This document shows, in pieces, positions 1 through 11,400 of a DNA stretch of 64,000 nt (positions are counted from its first letter, which is position 1; every line of letters starts with the position of its first letter). The DNA lies in the NCBI RefSeq assembly GCF_030848805.1, contig NC_092368.1, positions 778,441 through 842,440 on the forward strand. The letters are read 5' to 3'. The notes under the pieces are model-generated. The model did no database searches, was not told the DNA's origin, and saw only the letters and a program-made list of their open reading frames with translations. Source of the stretch: Temnothorax longispinosus (lineage: Eukaryota; Arthropoda; Insecta; Hymenoptera; Formicidae). Position numbers and translations under genes: made by a program.

Positions 1-600
1 AAAATTTTCCCAAATTTATGAGTTCCCGAGCTCGCTAAAAAAACCCACTAAATCGCACAGTCACACACTCGCGCGCAAAATAAAAATGCAAGCTTTATGC
101 AAAGCGACTTGAACCGCCGAAAGGCACCATCGATACCGCGCGACAATTCATTTAATCGACCAGTTATTCGGCAGCTGATCCTCGATAAGCGTCTCCCGAG
201 GCGAGAGTCCCGCGCCTTCCTCCTCCCGCGATCGCCCGTCTGGCCTAACTGGTTGAACGTTTCCTCGCAGTGTCTACGCGCGCACACCTCGGTCGGGCAA
301 CGAGCGTCGAACCTGGACGTACCCATCGCCGACACCACGGCACGGGAGCAGCCAATGGGATCGCGCGATCTCAGCCGCATTGGCGGTGCGTGAGAGAGCT
401 CGCGGACAAGGGAAACACACGCGGCGTCCCTCCGCATCGCGAGCCCGCGTTACTCCATAAGGTCTCTGCCAGGACGTATTTCACCTTCGTCCGCGATCGA
501 TCGATCGACCTCGTCGATACGGTTGTTCGGATTAAACACATGGATTGAAACGTCAGCGGCGAAACCGAATTGGACCCCGGTCGCGCAATTAAAAATCTAA
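1..600. other. CpG-rich block, no supported gene
   Basis: This stretch is clearly richer in G, C and CpG than the AT-rich DNA that follows it. Short open frames exist on both strands, but none shows a family motif or a convincing splice context, and they are expected by chance at this base composition. It may be part of a promoter or 5' exon of a gene lying to the left of the window. That is inference from composition only. Confidence 0.35.
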
Positions 601-1620
601 AATTAGATAAATCTCTCATGAATTCTTAATGAACTATAGCTGGTTATTTGTCCGACACCTAGCCGAGGCTTGTTACTCGGTCAAGTCTTGCGAGAAATTC
701 GTAATGTCAATAGCGAGATGTTAGTCTGACTGAAGTTAATCTGTTTTAACATATTAATCTACTTGGTGTAGACACATTGCTGACCGTGTGATTAATTGAT
801 GTAATACATTTAATAATGATCGAATTAAAATTAAAATTTGAATGAAACTATAATCGGATGAGTTACGAGGTTCAAGTAACTGTCATTCGACCGAAATAAT
901 AGAACGTGACGGAATTTCGTAATTAAAGTTCAAATACAACGTTAGTCGCGCATTTAGATTAAGCATTCAGATACGTCAAAAGGAGTGGATAAGCTAATTA
1001 ACAATATTAACATGAAAGTAAGAGAATGCATGTACGGATAAACTTTTAAAGCTCGATATAATTACTTGATTGAACAATTAAAATTCGATAGATCATCAAC
1101 GTCAACGTCAGAAATCATCGGAGTCAGTCACGCGTACGAACAGCCGCAGTCGGAGTCCTCGTGAACTTTCGACCTCGAAGACACTATGCTCCTTTCACGG
1201 ATTTTCAAATCCCTTTCTCAAGAGGCTCTTCAAAGACATTGGCATTGAATATCTGGCGTCGCATCAAAAATTTCAAATCATTCGCGCGTTCAATCTTCAT
1301 CTACAGAATCCCAGAAAGATTTATCTTCTCTTTTTTTTTTCATTCAACCTCGCGTGATTCAGTGAATTTTCCTGATGAGATTTGAAAGCAGTAATTTAAC
1401 TTATTATTCCGTACGTGTGTGTGTATGGCCTGAGGGTCTCTCGACCCTCGACCCGCGAGTTAAATATTCCATGTAAATTTAATAGTCACGTAGAATCATT
1501 TTCGGAAATGCGACACCTCACTCTAAAATAATATCTCTAAAATAATATCTCAAGTGCAACGAGCGGATCAAAACTTTCGCACTCCTCGACATTCGCCGTC
1601 AGAGATCTTAAAAAAAAATT
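601..1620. other. AT-rich intergenic DNA
   Basis: I see no gene here. At about 1120 the motif GAGTCAGTC resembles the arthropod initiator TCAGT, and the DNA becomes more GC-balanced from there on. This is a weak hint of a transcription start and nothing more. Confidence 0.3.
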
Positions 1621-1639
1621 GACAGAAAATCACGCACTA

Positions 1640-2580
1640 ACTTTCAATCCGAAAATTAACGACATCCTGACGTGGGGAAAGAAATCATTTGCGATCGTCG
1701 ACGATTGCGAAACGACGACCGGCGTCGCTCGACGCTCGATCGGAGCGTTGAAGTCTTCCGGCCGGTTTCGCAGCATCCAAGCGCGTGCCGCGTCCACGGG
1801 GCTATCCGCACCCCCGCGAGACGACGCGGAGGCACACGGAGAAAGCGGCGTGTGTCGCCGACCCCCCGATCTAACCACAAGATTTCTACACCGGAACCAT
1901 TTCCGGAGGAGGCCGCCTACCGGAAGTCGTGCATGCGTGCCGGCGCGTTTTTTCTTTTATCACAAAAGCACGGAGCCGCAAAAAAAGATGCGTGAAATTT
2001 CACGATGCGACGAACCGGCGGGGGTGCTGGGAGGAGAGAGGGGGCCCGGGCGGACGGGAGACAGGGGGACGGGGTGGTGGTGGTGACGGCGGTGGCAGGG
2101 GGTAGCGTGGTGCGGCGTGTCTGTGTGTAAATTGTGGTTCGTGGGAAAAGGCACCCCGACTCTCGAGAGGGAACGGGCGGCCACGAGACTCCCGCGCGGA
2201 GCCCAACGTTTCGCCTCACTGCCGGGCTCACTGCAGGCTCTGACGCACCAGAGCAGAGCCTGCCACCTCCTGTGCGCGCCACCCCGCTCGTCCCCACCCC
2301 CCTGCGCTTGAGCGCGCGCCAGCCGCCCACACCCTCCGCCCTCCGCCCTTCAGCTACCTGCCGGACTACCGCCGGCTCGCCCTCTTGCCCCCGCGTTTCC
2401 TGTCCCCCCCTGCAGCTTCATCGCTTACCTCTGCCATCCCTTCCCGGCGTACCTCCCTTTCCCACCCCCTCCCCCACCCTCCCCCCGGCCCCTCGGCGCA
2501 ACACCGCGCTGGTCGTCGTACACCCTCCGTTATATGCCCTCGTGACCCTGCCATTCTTCGCCACGCGGAATAGCTGAAAA
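1640..2580. promoter_or_regulatory. Possible CpG-rich promoter region
   Basis: About 940 bases of very GC-rich DNA with frequent CpG, a G-rich run near 2030-2100 and a strongly C-rich run near 2280-2500. The open frames overlap on both strands and look compositional, not coding. In insect genomes such blocks often hold promoters or 5' untranslated exons. No TATA box or conserved protein supports a particular strand, so the regulatory role is inferred. Confidence 0.3.
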
Positions 2581-2607
2581 AGGGGTACCGACAAGTATGC
2601 GCAAGAT

Positions 2608-3145
2608 TAGAGATGTGCGAACTCTATTTGAACACGAATCGAATCGAGAATCAGGCGAGATCGAATTCAAATTCATTAAAATCATATTTTTGTATCAAAT
2701 TTTAAGTAAAAGTTTAAATATGCTTAAAAAAAAATGCTTAAGAAAAGAAAGCTAGCTGTGAGTACTTATTGGTTATAAAATAAACAATATAATTTTATTT
2801 TAATTTCTATGTATGTAATTGAATATTACATTATATAGAGTATTCTAATAATTTATCTATGATTTTTTGCTTAATTGTTTCAGTTATTGCGACAGTAAAT
2901 AAAATATATTTTATTAGTTTTACATTAAATATTTAAACATGTTTTTGTTTTAAAAAGAATTTATATATTATATAATCGATATTTTCCACATTAAAATATT
3001 CTCTTGAGTGTTAAAATTCAATCTAATAATGATTATATTGTTAATTAAAAATTATATTTTCACGATTCGATTCAAATTCGAAAGAGCAAATAAAATTCGA
3101 TTCGATTCGATTTGACATAAAAAATCTTTAATTCATACATCTCTA
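2608..3145. mobile_element. hAT-type MITE with terminal inverted repeats
   Basis: A 538-base non-coding element begins TAGAGATGTGCGAA and ends TTCATACATCTCTA, giving near-perfect inverted termini (TAGAGATGT exact). It is flanked by 8-base direct repeats, CGCAAGAT at 2600-2607 and TGCAAGAT at 3146-3153, one mismatch apart. An 8-base duplication with TAGAG termini is the hallmark of the hAT superfamily. The subterminal regions on both sides repeat the words GATTCGATTC and GAATTTGAAT, also inverted. No transposase is present, so this is a non-autonomous copy. Confidence 0.8.
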
Positions 3146-3153
3146 TGCAAGAT

Positions 3154-4040
3154 TGCGGCTATAGATGACCGATATGTGAAATATAAGGGAGAAGAGTTCC
3201 GAAAGACCGAGGGTGGAACTAGAAGGAAAATCTCAGACAGTTACTTATTATTATTTGCTTTCTCCGGATCAAATATTGCCGAACTTGATTATATAACGAT
3301 AATTTTGATGCATCTGCCGAAAACCCTATTCCTTTTATTCTCCTTCTCTACCCTTCCGCTGTCTTCTCTCTCTCGCGTTGTAAATTCGTATCTTACTCCG
3401 CATAATCACCTGTCGTATAATTCGGCACTGCTGACACTGACCCGTCACGTTTCTACCAAGAAACTTAGCTGAAAGTCAGTCTTTAGACGTGAAATTGTTC
3501 AGTAGATGAATCTTACGAGTCCCATTAAGTAGATAACGTTTAATAAAGTCAGATGAAGTTTGTCTTGAGATGCCGAATTCTCTTTTTCAATTCAAAAAAG
3601 CAATTCAATAATCTGGAGAAACAAATCTTACGTATAATTGTCTTTAAAGTTAATAAAGTTTGTATCAATCAGAAAAAATTGCTGTATCACTCAAGTTCGA
3701 AAGTACTTTAAGAAGAAGTTAAACACTTAAATTAATAGATGTTATATACTAAAGCTTTATTAAGTTTGCAAATTAGTTATAATAAACAATTGTACTTGTT
3801 AATTATTGTATAATATAATAAATCACACAATATAATAAATCGAACATATAATAAGTTATTTTTTATGATAAAAATAATTGTATTACTTGTCAGTTATAAT
3901 AAATTGAAGGTAAATCATTGTCGGAATTCCGGTCCAAATCTCCCTTTAGCAGTTTCCAATAAACAATCCATTGTACAATGTATGTGTATATTTGGAAATT
4001 GATTGAATGTATATTTGGACTAAACTGTACTAAATGGATG
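3154..4040. other. AT-rich intergenic DNA
   Basis: No gene is supported. The open frame near 3176-3472 has no recognisable motif and a low-complexity hydrophobic composition. The phrase GTATATTTGGA occurs twice close together near 3985-4020. Confidence 0.3.
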
Positions 4041-4049
4041 GGGGGAGTT

Positions 4050-4372
4050 CCCCTAACGCCGGACGGCACCTAGCACCAGACACGCCAATATCTATGCATG
4101 TACAAACGCAATCGTATCGCTGCCGTGGCGGAAAGGTAGAAGGAGATGAGCAATAGTCGTGCACGCAGCAACACGCCTCAATTTTGGGCGGTAAACAAAA
4201 CAGAGCTGTCGATCGTTTAGATTGTTTAGAAGGAAAAGAATGTATCGCGTAAACTTGAGACGAGTATACCTACGAAGTTCCTGTGACTAAATATGCACGT
4301 TATATATTTTTTTATTTTGACCATTAGCTGTCCCTTGATACCGGACAGAACACTATCCCCTAATACCGGACA
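4050..4372 (+). repeat. Subterminal repeats of the Tigger-like element
   Basis: Three copies of a 15-17 base motif related to TCCCCTAATACCGGACA occur upstream of the decayed transposase, near 4051, 4330 and 4357. All are in the same orientation. Tigger/pogo ends typically carry a CCGGACA-like block recognised by the transposase, so these are likely the left terminus and internal binding sites. No matching inverted end is seen to the right, so the right terminus is lost or unrecognisable. Confidence 0.55.
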
Positions 4373-4433
4373 ATGAAAACGTCAACGCTATGTGTCTATG
4401 TTTATTCTAAAGTATAATATTTTGTTTTCAGAG

Positions 4434-5790
4434 GAATAGAAGAAACACTATGAGACATTATGGAAAATAAAAAGAAAGGACCAGAATAATCTAAAAACTG
4501 CTCTTGATAAAGTTATGTAAAAAAAAGGGACTGAGAGAAACTTCGCTAAAATATGATATTCCTAAAAGCACTTTACACGATAAAATTAGATATCTAAAAT
4601 CCGGCGAAGAAATATCATTGCAGCCTAAGATTGGTAGGTTCATCAAAACATTCCCACCAGAATATGAAGAAAAATTAGTGAACCACGTGAAAGACTTATC
4701 GAATCAATGTTTGCCACTGATGAAAAAGGAATTTCTAAACTTGGCATATGACTTAGCAATAGAGCTAAAGCTTTCTCATCGCTTCAACACTGAATAATAA
4801 ACAGCTGGTAAACATGTTTACTATGATTTTATGGCTAGACATCCCGATTTATCACTAAGAACACCTGAGTCTACGAGTGTGATGCGAGCTGTATATAGGT
4901 TTTAATAAGCCACGGGTAGATTTGTTCTTCTCAAATCTTGAAAAACTCATGAATCAGTATAATTTTCCTCCATCTAACATATATAATTGCGACGAAACGT
5001 GTGTCAACTGCGTTCAAAAACATCAAAAAGTTTTAGCTCCAAAGAATGTATGTACGCCAAATAGGAAAGCTTACTTCAGCTGAAAGAGGCAAGAACATTA
5101 CAGTCCTGTTTTGCATGAGTGCCAGTGGATATTTTATACCACCGTTTTTTGTCTTCCCAAGACAGAGAATGAATGAACGTCTCATGATTAATGCTCCCGC
5201 ACAGAGTGAAGACGTCGCTCAACCGAAAGGTTGTATGAATAGCGACTTTTTCCTCCAATGGTTGAAGCATTTCGTGTAATTCTCACGTCCTTCAAAAGAA
5301 TCAGCTGTGCTTATGTTCTTAGATGGTCATAGCAGCCATAATACATTGAATGTCATAAATTTTTTTAGAAAACATAACATTTACTTGATTAGTTCACCAC
5401 CACACACTACTCACAAGCTGCAACCTCTCGACAGAACTTTTATGAAACCTTTCAAAAATACTTCCATGAGCGATGTGACATATGGATGAGAGCAAACGCA
5501 GGAGCACGAATAACTGACTACGATATTGCAGGCCTTGTTGGTGAAGCATTCACGAAAATAGCTCGACTAGACATTGCAGTGTCTGGTTTCAAATGCACAT
5601 GAATTTATCCCTTTGATAAGAATATATTTTCAGACATTGATTTAATCTACCATGTGATGTGACAAACGTTCCATTAGAAGAAACAAGGACTCAGCCAGCT
5701 ATCAGTACGGAAACTCCTGCAGCCTCCAACGTCCGAGGTGCCGTTCCTGTTCGCGACACACAAGTGACAGTAGAAATCCAACCCGTCTAC
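4434..5790 (+). pseudogene. Decayed Tigger/pogo-type (DDE_1) transposase
   Basis: Fragments in several frames line up with a pogo/Tigger/jerky-like transposase. First comes an N-terminal helix-turn-helix (ETSLKYDIPKSTLHDKI, near 4540-4595). The first catalytic Asp is in YNCDET near 4985. A central segment starts LTSAERGKNITVLF near 5070. The second Asp is in MFLDGHSSHNTLNV near 5310, and the third in PPHTTHKLQPLDRTFMKPFK near 5400-5455, giving a DDD triad. The C-terminal tail runs to about 5790. Stops and frameshifts interrupt the frame near 4500, 4795, 5275 and 5487, so it cannot encode an intact enzyme. It would have cut and pasted its own element at TA sites. The family call rests on motifs I can read; which subfamily is less certain. 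Confidence 0.85.
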
Positions 5791-5800
5791 TAGTTCTGCT

Positions 5801-6267
5801 TCCAAAATTTCCCCAAAAAAATACTTAAGTTATCTCCGAATAATTATAATATAATCATATCTGTTTAATCGATTACTAAATTATAATTAATCGCGGAATC
5901 GTAAATAATCGCACGTTTTATTTTTCGATTCGTATATCCGAAACAAAATAACGATATACGAGTAAATTTATTTGTTTTATTCCCAACGATCTCATATGTT
6001 ACGTGATGGGCACACATCTTGGAAGATTTTCCCGGGATAATACACGTTAAATAAAGGACTTATAAATATACCGCATGCTTAATATCGATTTTTACTTTAC
6101 TTTGCATATTATAAATACAAATTTCAAGAAAATAGAAAGCGCGAAAGTGTGTAGACTTTATTATACAAGCATTCTCTATACGTAATATATTCTACCTGCT
6201 TTCCTGCTTATCTTGCTATCCGTTCGTTCATTCGGCTAACTCTATCAGCGCGATGCGTTATATCAAC
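5801..6267. other. AT-rich non-coding DNA
   Basis: No gene is supported. On the minus strand an AATAAA lies near 6155-6162, about 110 bases beyond the stop of the candidate exon at 6268. It could serve as that exon's polyadenylation signal. Confidence 0.3.
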
Positions 6268-6404
6268 TTACACGTTGCTCTCTGTAGGTATCGCTTCCGC
6301 CGCCGGAATACTAAACATCAACCCAGGGAATCTCCAGGGATCATTGGGACTATCTCGAGCTATATCTCTTTGAAATGTTCCACCGGTATATAGAAACAGA
6401 TATT
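6268..6404 (-). CDS. Candidate terminal exon, unknown protein, C-terminal ESNV
   Basis: On the minus strand a pyrimidine-rich acceptor (TTTTTCTACAG) precedes an open stretch of about 45 codons. It reads YLFLYTGGTFQRDIARDSP, then a segment containing DPWRFPGLMFSIP, and ends in ESNV followed by TAA at 6268-6270. The composition looks coding and unlike the AT-rich surroundings. A GTAAGT overlapping the stop could instead be a splice donor, which would continue the gene. If the TAA is used, the C-terminus S-N-V fits a class I PDZ ligand, and an AATAAA follows about 110 bases downstream. The frame stays open upstream of the acceptor to about 6507, so the splice is not proven. I do not recognise the protein and found no upstream exons. 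Confidence 0.3.
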
Positions 6405-6509
6405 CTGTAGAAAAATTGGATATCCACCGTAAAAATGCTAATGGAAAGAGTACTTTTTCCCCCGAATACTTATTATATAACTTTTTAACATTGGATTTAA
6501 TTATCAATT

Positions 6510-8170
6510 ATAAACTAATTTTCTACTTTTAACATGTAAATTTTTACATTTACTTATTTTACAATTATTTATTATTATTTATCTCTTAAATTTTCTTCTG
6601 CAAATCTTCCTCACAAATATGAAAGTTCAGGTTTACTTTGTAAAAAAAGATTTGTTAAGCGATCCATATAATAAGAATCCTGTCGAGAATAATTAAAAAA
6701 GTTCTCGTGCATCGCAGGGTCAATATGTGAGAGCATTTCGCTGCCACAGATTTTTAAAAATCACGAACGCGATGGATCAAGGATTGCAGTTTCGACAGCT
6801 GTACGGAGAGGCAGGAAGGGAAGGGGGGAGGAGATTGCAATTTCCGGAAAGCAATCGCTAATGTACATACCGAGCAACCGAGCAGTTAACAGGAATATCG
6901 CGCAAACACGATAAAAAATTCGCGCCAGGTACTAGTCGAAGAAATGGTGTCGTATGCCCTTTCATGTAATAGTGAAAGGCCGTCGTTTATAATTACATAT
7001 TGTAATCTCCTAAATTTAGCATATTGATATCGAACATCGGAAATCAATAGGCTTAGAAATTCAAAGTATCAAAAATAAGCGAGCTGAAAAAATCAGCTCA
7101 TTAATTACGCATAAAACAAAAAAAAATTGTTAATATACGTTTCTGTATTAATAAAAAAAATATAATTGGGTTATTAGATAATTAATATTATACGGTGATA
7201 ACATAGTCGATAATTTTCGATTAGAAACAAATCATATTTGAGAAAAAAATAGCTGAAGAGAAACGTTTTTATTTCCTCATTACTATTTCATTCCGTTTAC
7301 TTTAAACCGCGTTAATCGATTGCACTTTTGTTTCGCTTGCGAAATCGTTTGACGCTTGCGTGGCGTTCTGGGCGTATCAAGCGATCAAACTCGTACGAAT
7401 CGATTGGCAGAATTGCAGAACAATGTATAAAATCAAGATTGCGTTTAGTTTCGCGAACCGACGACGTTATCCTCCGCTCTACATTACGCTTGGAAGTCAT
7501 ATTTCTTTCGCGTTAGAAAATTAATGTATCCAGTAATGGATACAGTTTCTGAAGTGTAGAAGAAAAAAAAACAAAAAACAGGGCTCGTGTAACAAGTTAA
7601 TTTCATATTTTATTTTACTCGACATATAAATATACATGTAGCAGTCATAAGTTAAATTTTGTGTTTTGCGCGCGCGGCGGTTACGTATACATGTTAGACG
7701 ACCGATACTTAAATTACATGTTTTGTTGAACAACGTAGTATTCAATCAATTATGAGTTCGTGCTTTTGATACCGCGAGGCTTCGCATGATCTGCTACAAT
7801 CTATTAATTATTCTTTAATTCATTAAAAAGAATGTCGAAGATTTTTTTTACCGTGAATACAATCTTATCAATGATAGGAAGAAAAAGAGAAAGAAAGAAA
7901 GACAGAGAGTACTTTAAATCTGCATAAATGATTGCATCTATATATATAATTCATTCTCGTGATTTCCCTATAATAGTTTAATCAATGTCATTTACTTTTT
8001 AGAGACGATAAAGCGATTTGTACATTATTTACCAGTTATTTTTTATATCATGCGATGCATATTGCTATGCAGTAATATATTCAAATTTTTGTCAACGATT
8101 TTTTATGTCAAAATTTAAATTTACTAAATGTAAATTCGTATCTTTTCTACTATTTAATATAAATTATTTC
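6510..8170. other. Non-coding stretch with one GC-balanced island
   Basis: Mostly AT-rich with no supported gene. An island at about 7300-7510 is more GC-balanced and is open in several frames on both strands for about 60 codons. None has a motif I recognise. It could be an unrecognised exon or chance. Confidence 0.3.
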
Positions 8171-8174
8171 GTTT

Positions 8175-8184
8175 TTTATTTATT
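8175..8184 (-). terminator. Candidate polyadenylation signal of U1-70K
   Basis: Read on the minus strand this is AATAAATAAA, about 235 bases after the U1-70K stop codon. It is the nearest overlapping pair of AATAAA hexamers I noticed. The assignment is by position only. Confidence 0.4.
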
Positions 8185-8418
8185 TCGGAAGTTCTATAGA
8201 AATTAAACACTTTACAGAACATACGTAATTCTTTTGCGACATGCATAGCAGTTGACCAAATACTTTATATAATTGAAGAGCGTTCAATACTTGATTCGCT
8301 CTTGAAAGAACTAATTCGCCAGTATTGTGCTAGCAGTAGAGACAATGCAACGATAAAATAAAGCTATGGTGGCTTACTGTGAAAAAAGGGATACGATAGA
8401 AACATGTACTGGTCGAGA

Positions 8419-11400
8419 TCAATAATCTTGTACGGAATCGTAATTGTTATACGGAGGTGGGTCGGGACGACCCTCTGGAATCCGGTATTTCTCCTCCACT
8501 TCCTGATCGTTATCATCTTCGTACTTGACCGCGGTGAAGTATGAACCGGACGTCGCAAATGTATTGCTGTAGTCTGGATAATCTGAAAGATAATTTAACA
8601 CTCGCATATTCATTCTTTCGTTGACCTTTTTCAAAGATATCGTCGAGGCTTATCTCTTTTATCAAAACTTACCGTCCAACGGTTCTTCTTTGATACGGAT
8701 CTCTTTCGTATCCTCGTCCTGACGATCGCCGCGGTCCTTCCTGTCCCTGCGTTCGCGATCCCTGTCCCGCTTGTCCCGCTTACGATCCCTGTCGCGCTCG
8801 CGATCGTTGCTTCGCGACCGTCGCCTCTTGCGATCCCGATCGCGTTCGTTTCGATCACGATCTCTTCTGTCGCGCGGGCGTTCGATCTCTTCGATATCGG
8901 GATCCGGCAATCGATCGCGACTTCGCCTGCGTCTGCGTTCACGCGATCTGCTCCGAGTCCTTCGCTTACGATCGCGCGATCTGCGACGTTCCCTATCCAA
9001 ACGGTCGCGATCCCTGAAACAATTAGACGACAATTTTTATACATAATTTCTTTCACATCTTGTTAATTAATATTTCACACTCCTTGCCACTCACCTGTCT
9101 CTGTCCAGGCCACGTCCCGAGGTTTCTCTCTCACGTTCCAAACGATATCGCTCCCGTTCCCTCTCGTTATCTTCCCGCCCTGAATGCTTGATGTTGACAT
9201 CGGGACCACCTCTACGAGTCCCCCCTAAGCCGCCGCCGAGTCTCCTTGGCAGCCAGCCCTTCACCGTTCTCGCCCGCTCGACATCCACTAATACTCTGCG
9301 GCCGTCAATTTTCTTACCATCCGCATGTTTATATGCAGCTAAAAGATTACCGATCAGAAATTACTGTTCGCCGGTAAATTCACGCGCCTAAATGATTAGT
9401 CTACAAAGTCTACAGTCCCAACGAAAGGGCAAACTCCAAGAGAAACCTAACAAATGGGATGATTCCTGGGACTGCGGATCCTGGAACTGGTCGATATCAA
9501 GATCCTAAATTGTCTGGATATTAGAATCGGGCGTTATCTGGACTTTGAGAATCGTTCGTTCACAAACACAAATTCCACGATTCTCGCAGCATCTCTCCAA
9601 GCCACTGATCCTCGAATCCACCAAGTCTTCGAACGTACATTCCAAGACTCAGAGTTTCGAAGAGATAGCTTCTAAGAATTCTCTGGTATTGAACCATGGA
9701 TTCTGTGGTCCAATAATTTTCGGACCTACGAAACCTCAGAAAAAGTCAAAAGATCAACTGAAATTTGCCTCAACACAGATTCTCGGATTCGCGGACTATC
9801 CGGACTAATCGAATTTCTAGTCTATATCCGTGATTTCGAGAATCTGTGAGTTCCAGAGATTTCAACCCTATAATTAAACAGTTCTTGGATACGTGAGTGC
9901 TTCACAATCTGTAAATTGAATTTATTATTAGATCCAAAAAGGATCGTCGGTTCCGCAGGTCCTTTCTCAAACAAACGTTCTAGATATCTATTCAAATAGG
10001 GAATCGTAAGAAGAAGAAAGGAAGAGAATCGACTGAAATTTGCCCGCATCATTGCGGGATAAAGTGGAATGCGTACCGCACTCGTTTGAAAGAGAAACAA
10101 TAAACCCTAGAAAAGAGATTCACAGATCTCAAGTCAATAATGACATTGCGCCGTTTCGCTAGAGGATCTTCGAGAAGAAGTACTTGCTAAAGTACTGAGG
10201 AAACATTCTCCATCCGAATCGCCGACGCCAATTGTCGCAGCAGGATCAATCAGACTGTATTATTGTTGTTGAATATTGTGGACGATGTTGGGATAACGAG
10301 GTAATGATACGAGCTGCAACCGATCGCGCGCACAATCCGGCTTGCCGGCACGCGCCGCGTGTGTCGTTTTACCAGGTAAAATGAAAGTGAAATATTTAAT
10401 ATCTGATATACTTCTGCGAATTACAAAAAAAGATAAGATTGTCTCCATATCACGTGGAATTCGTGGAACATTTTCTCCGAAAGAAACGCGTTCGAAATTA
10501 ATCGAGCGTTTTCTTACAAATTCGAGAATTAGACTTTTAAGTAGAGAATATAAACCTTACCACAATCTCACGTTTGTAAATCGAGTAACGTATTAAGATC
10601 TTTCTCTTCCTTTTAGGAAGTATTATTTCCTCCGAAGATCCTGGAATACGCAATACGGTCCCGAAGTGCCAAACTCAATTGCATTCTTATTTACTGCATC
10701 CTAAACTACATTTTACGACGTAAAACGAGGACGCGTACGCAGGCCGTAGCCGCAACTGCACGACGATCGGAAGCGAGTAACGCTCCGGCTCTTTTAAAGC
10801 GGCTTAAAACTACTTGTTTAAGATCCAAAAAAGTATAGCAAATACAAAAAATACCTACCGCGGCTACTTACGTACGGAAGTTAACACAAAGCTTAGAGGT
10901 ACGGTCTAATTCGTGAAATGAACTCGTAAGAGACTCGCGAGGAGACTACTCATTGCGAAGATGCCCAGTCTTCATACGTTCGTTCGTTCAATCTCCGAAG
11001 AGGTTTACATTTGCGTATTACCTGGTGCGCTTTCATTTCGTTTTACTTACGATTCAAACCGTGCGCATATTGTCGTATATACTTATGATACGTGTTACAG
11101 TGATATCTAGCAGTAAGTTACATTTATCATAATGTTAAGGGCAAGTGTGCCCGTTCGCTCAACTAACCCGACATCTCCCTGACTCAAGAGAGAGAGAGAG
11201 AGAAAGGGAGAGAGAAAAAGAGAGAAAGAGAGAGAAAGAAATGTCGTTTATTGGTCGTTATTTCCGACGTCGCATACTGCACGATCGTAGATCCGAAGAT
11301 CCAGCTTTGTAGATCAAAGCCCACGGTATTCTAAGTATTCTCGGATATCGCGGGATCCGAAAGATTTTAGAATCAACGGAGGCCAGATATCCACAATTTC

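Noticed and set aside
8771..9046. Plus-strand Arg/Ser-rich frame
   Set aside because: Shadow of the Arg/Asp/Ser-rich exon of U1-70K on the opposite strand.
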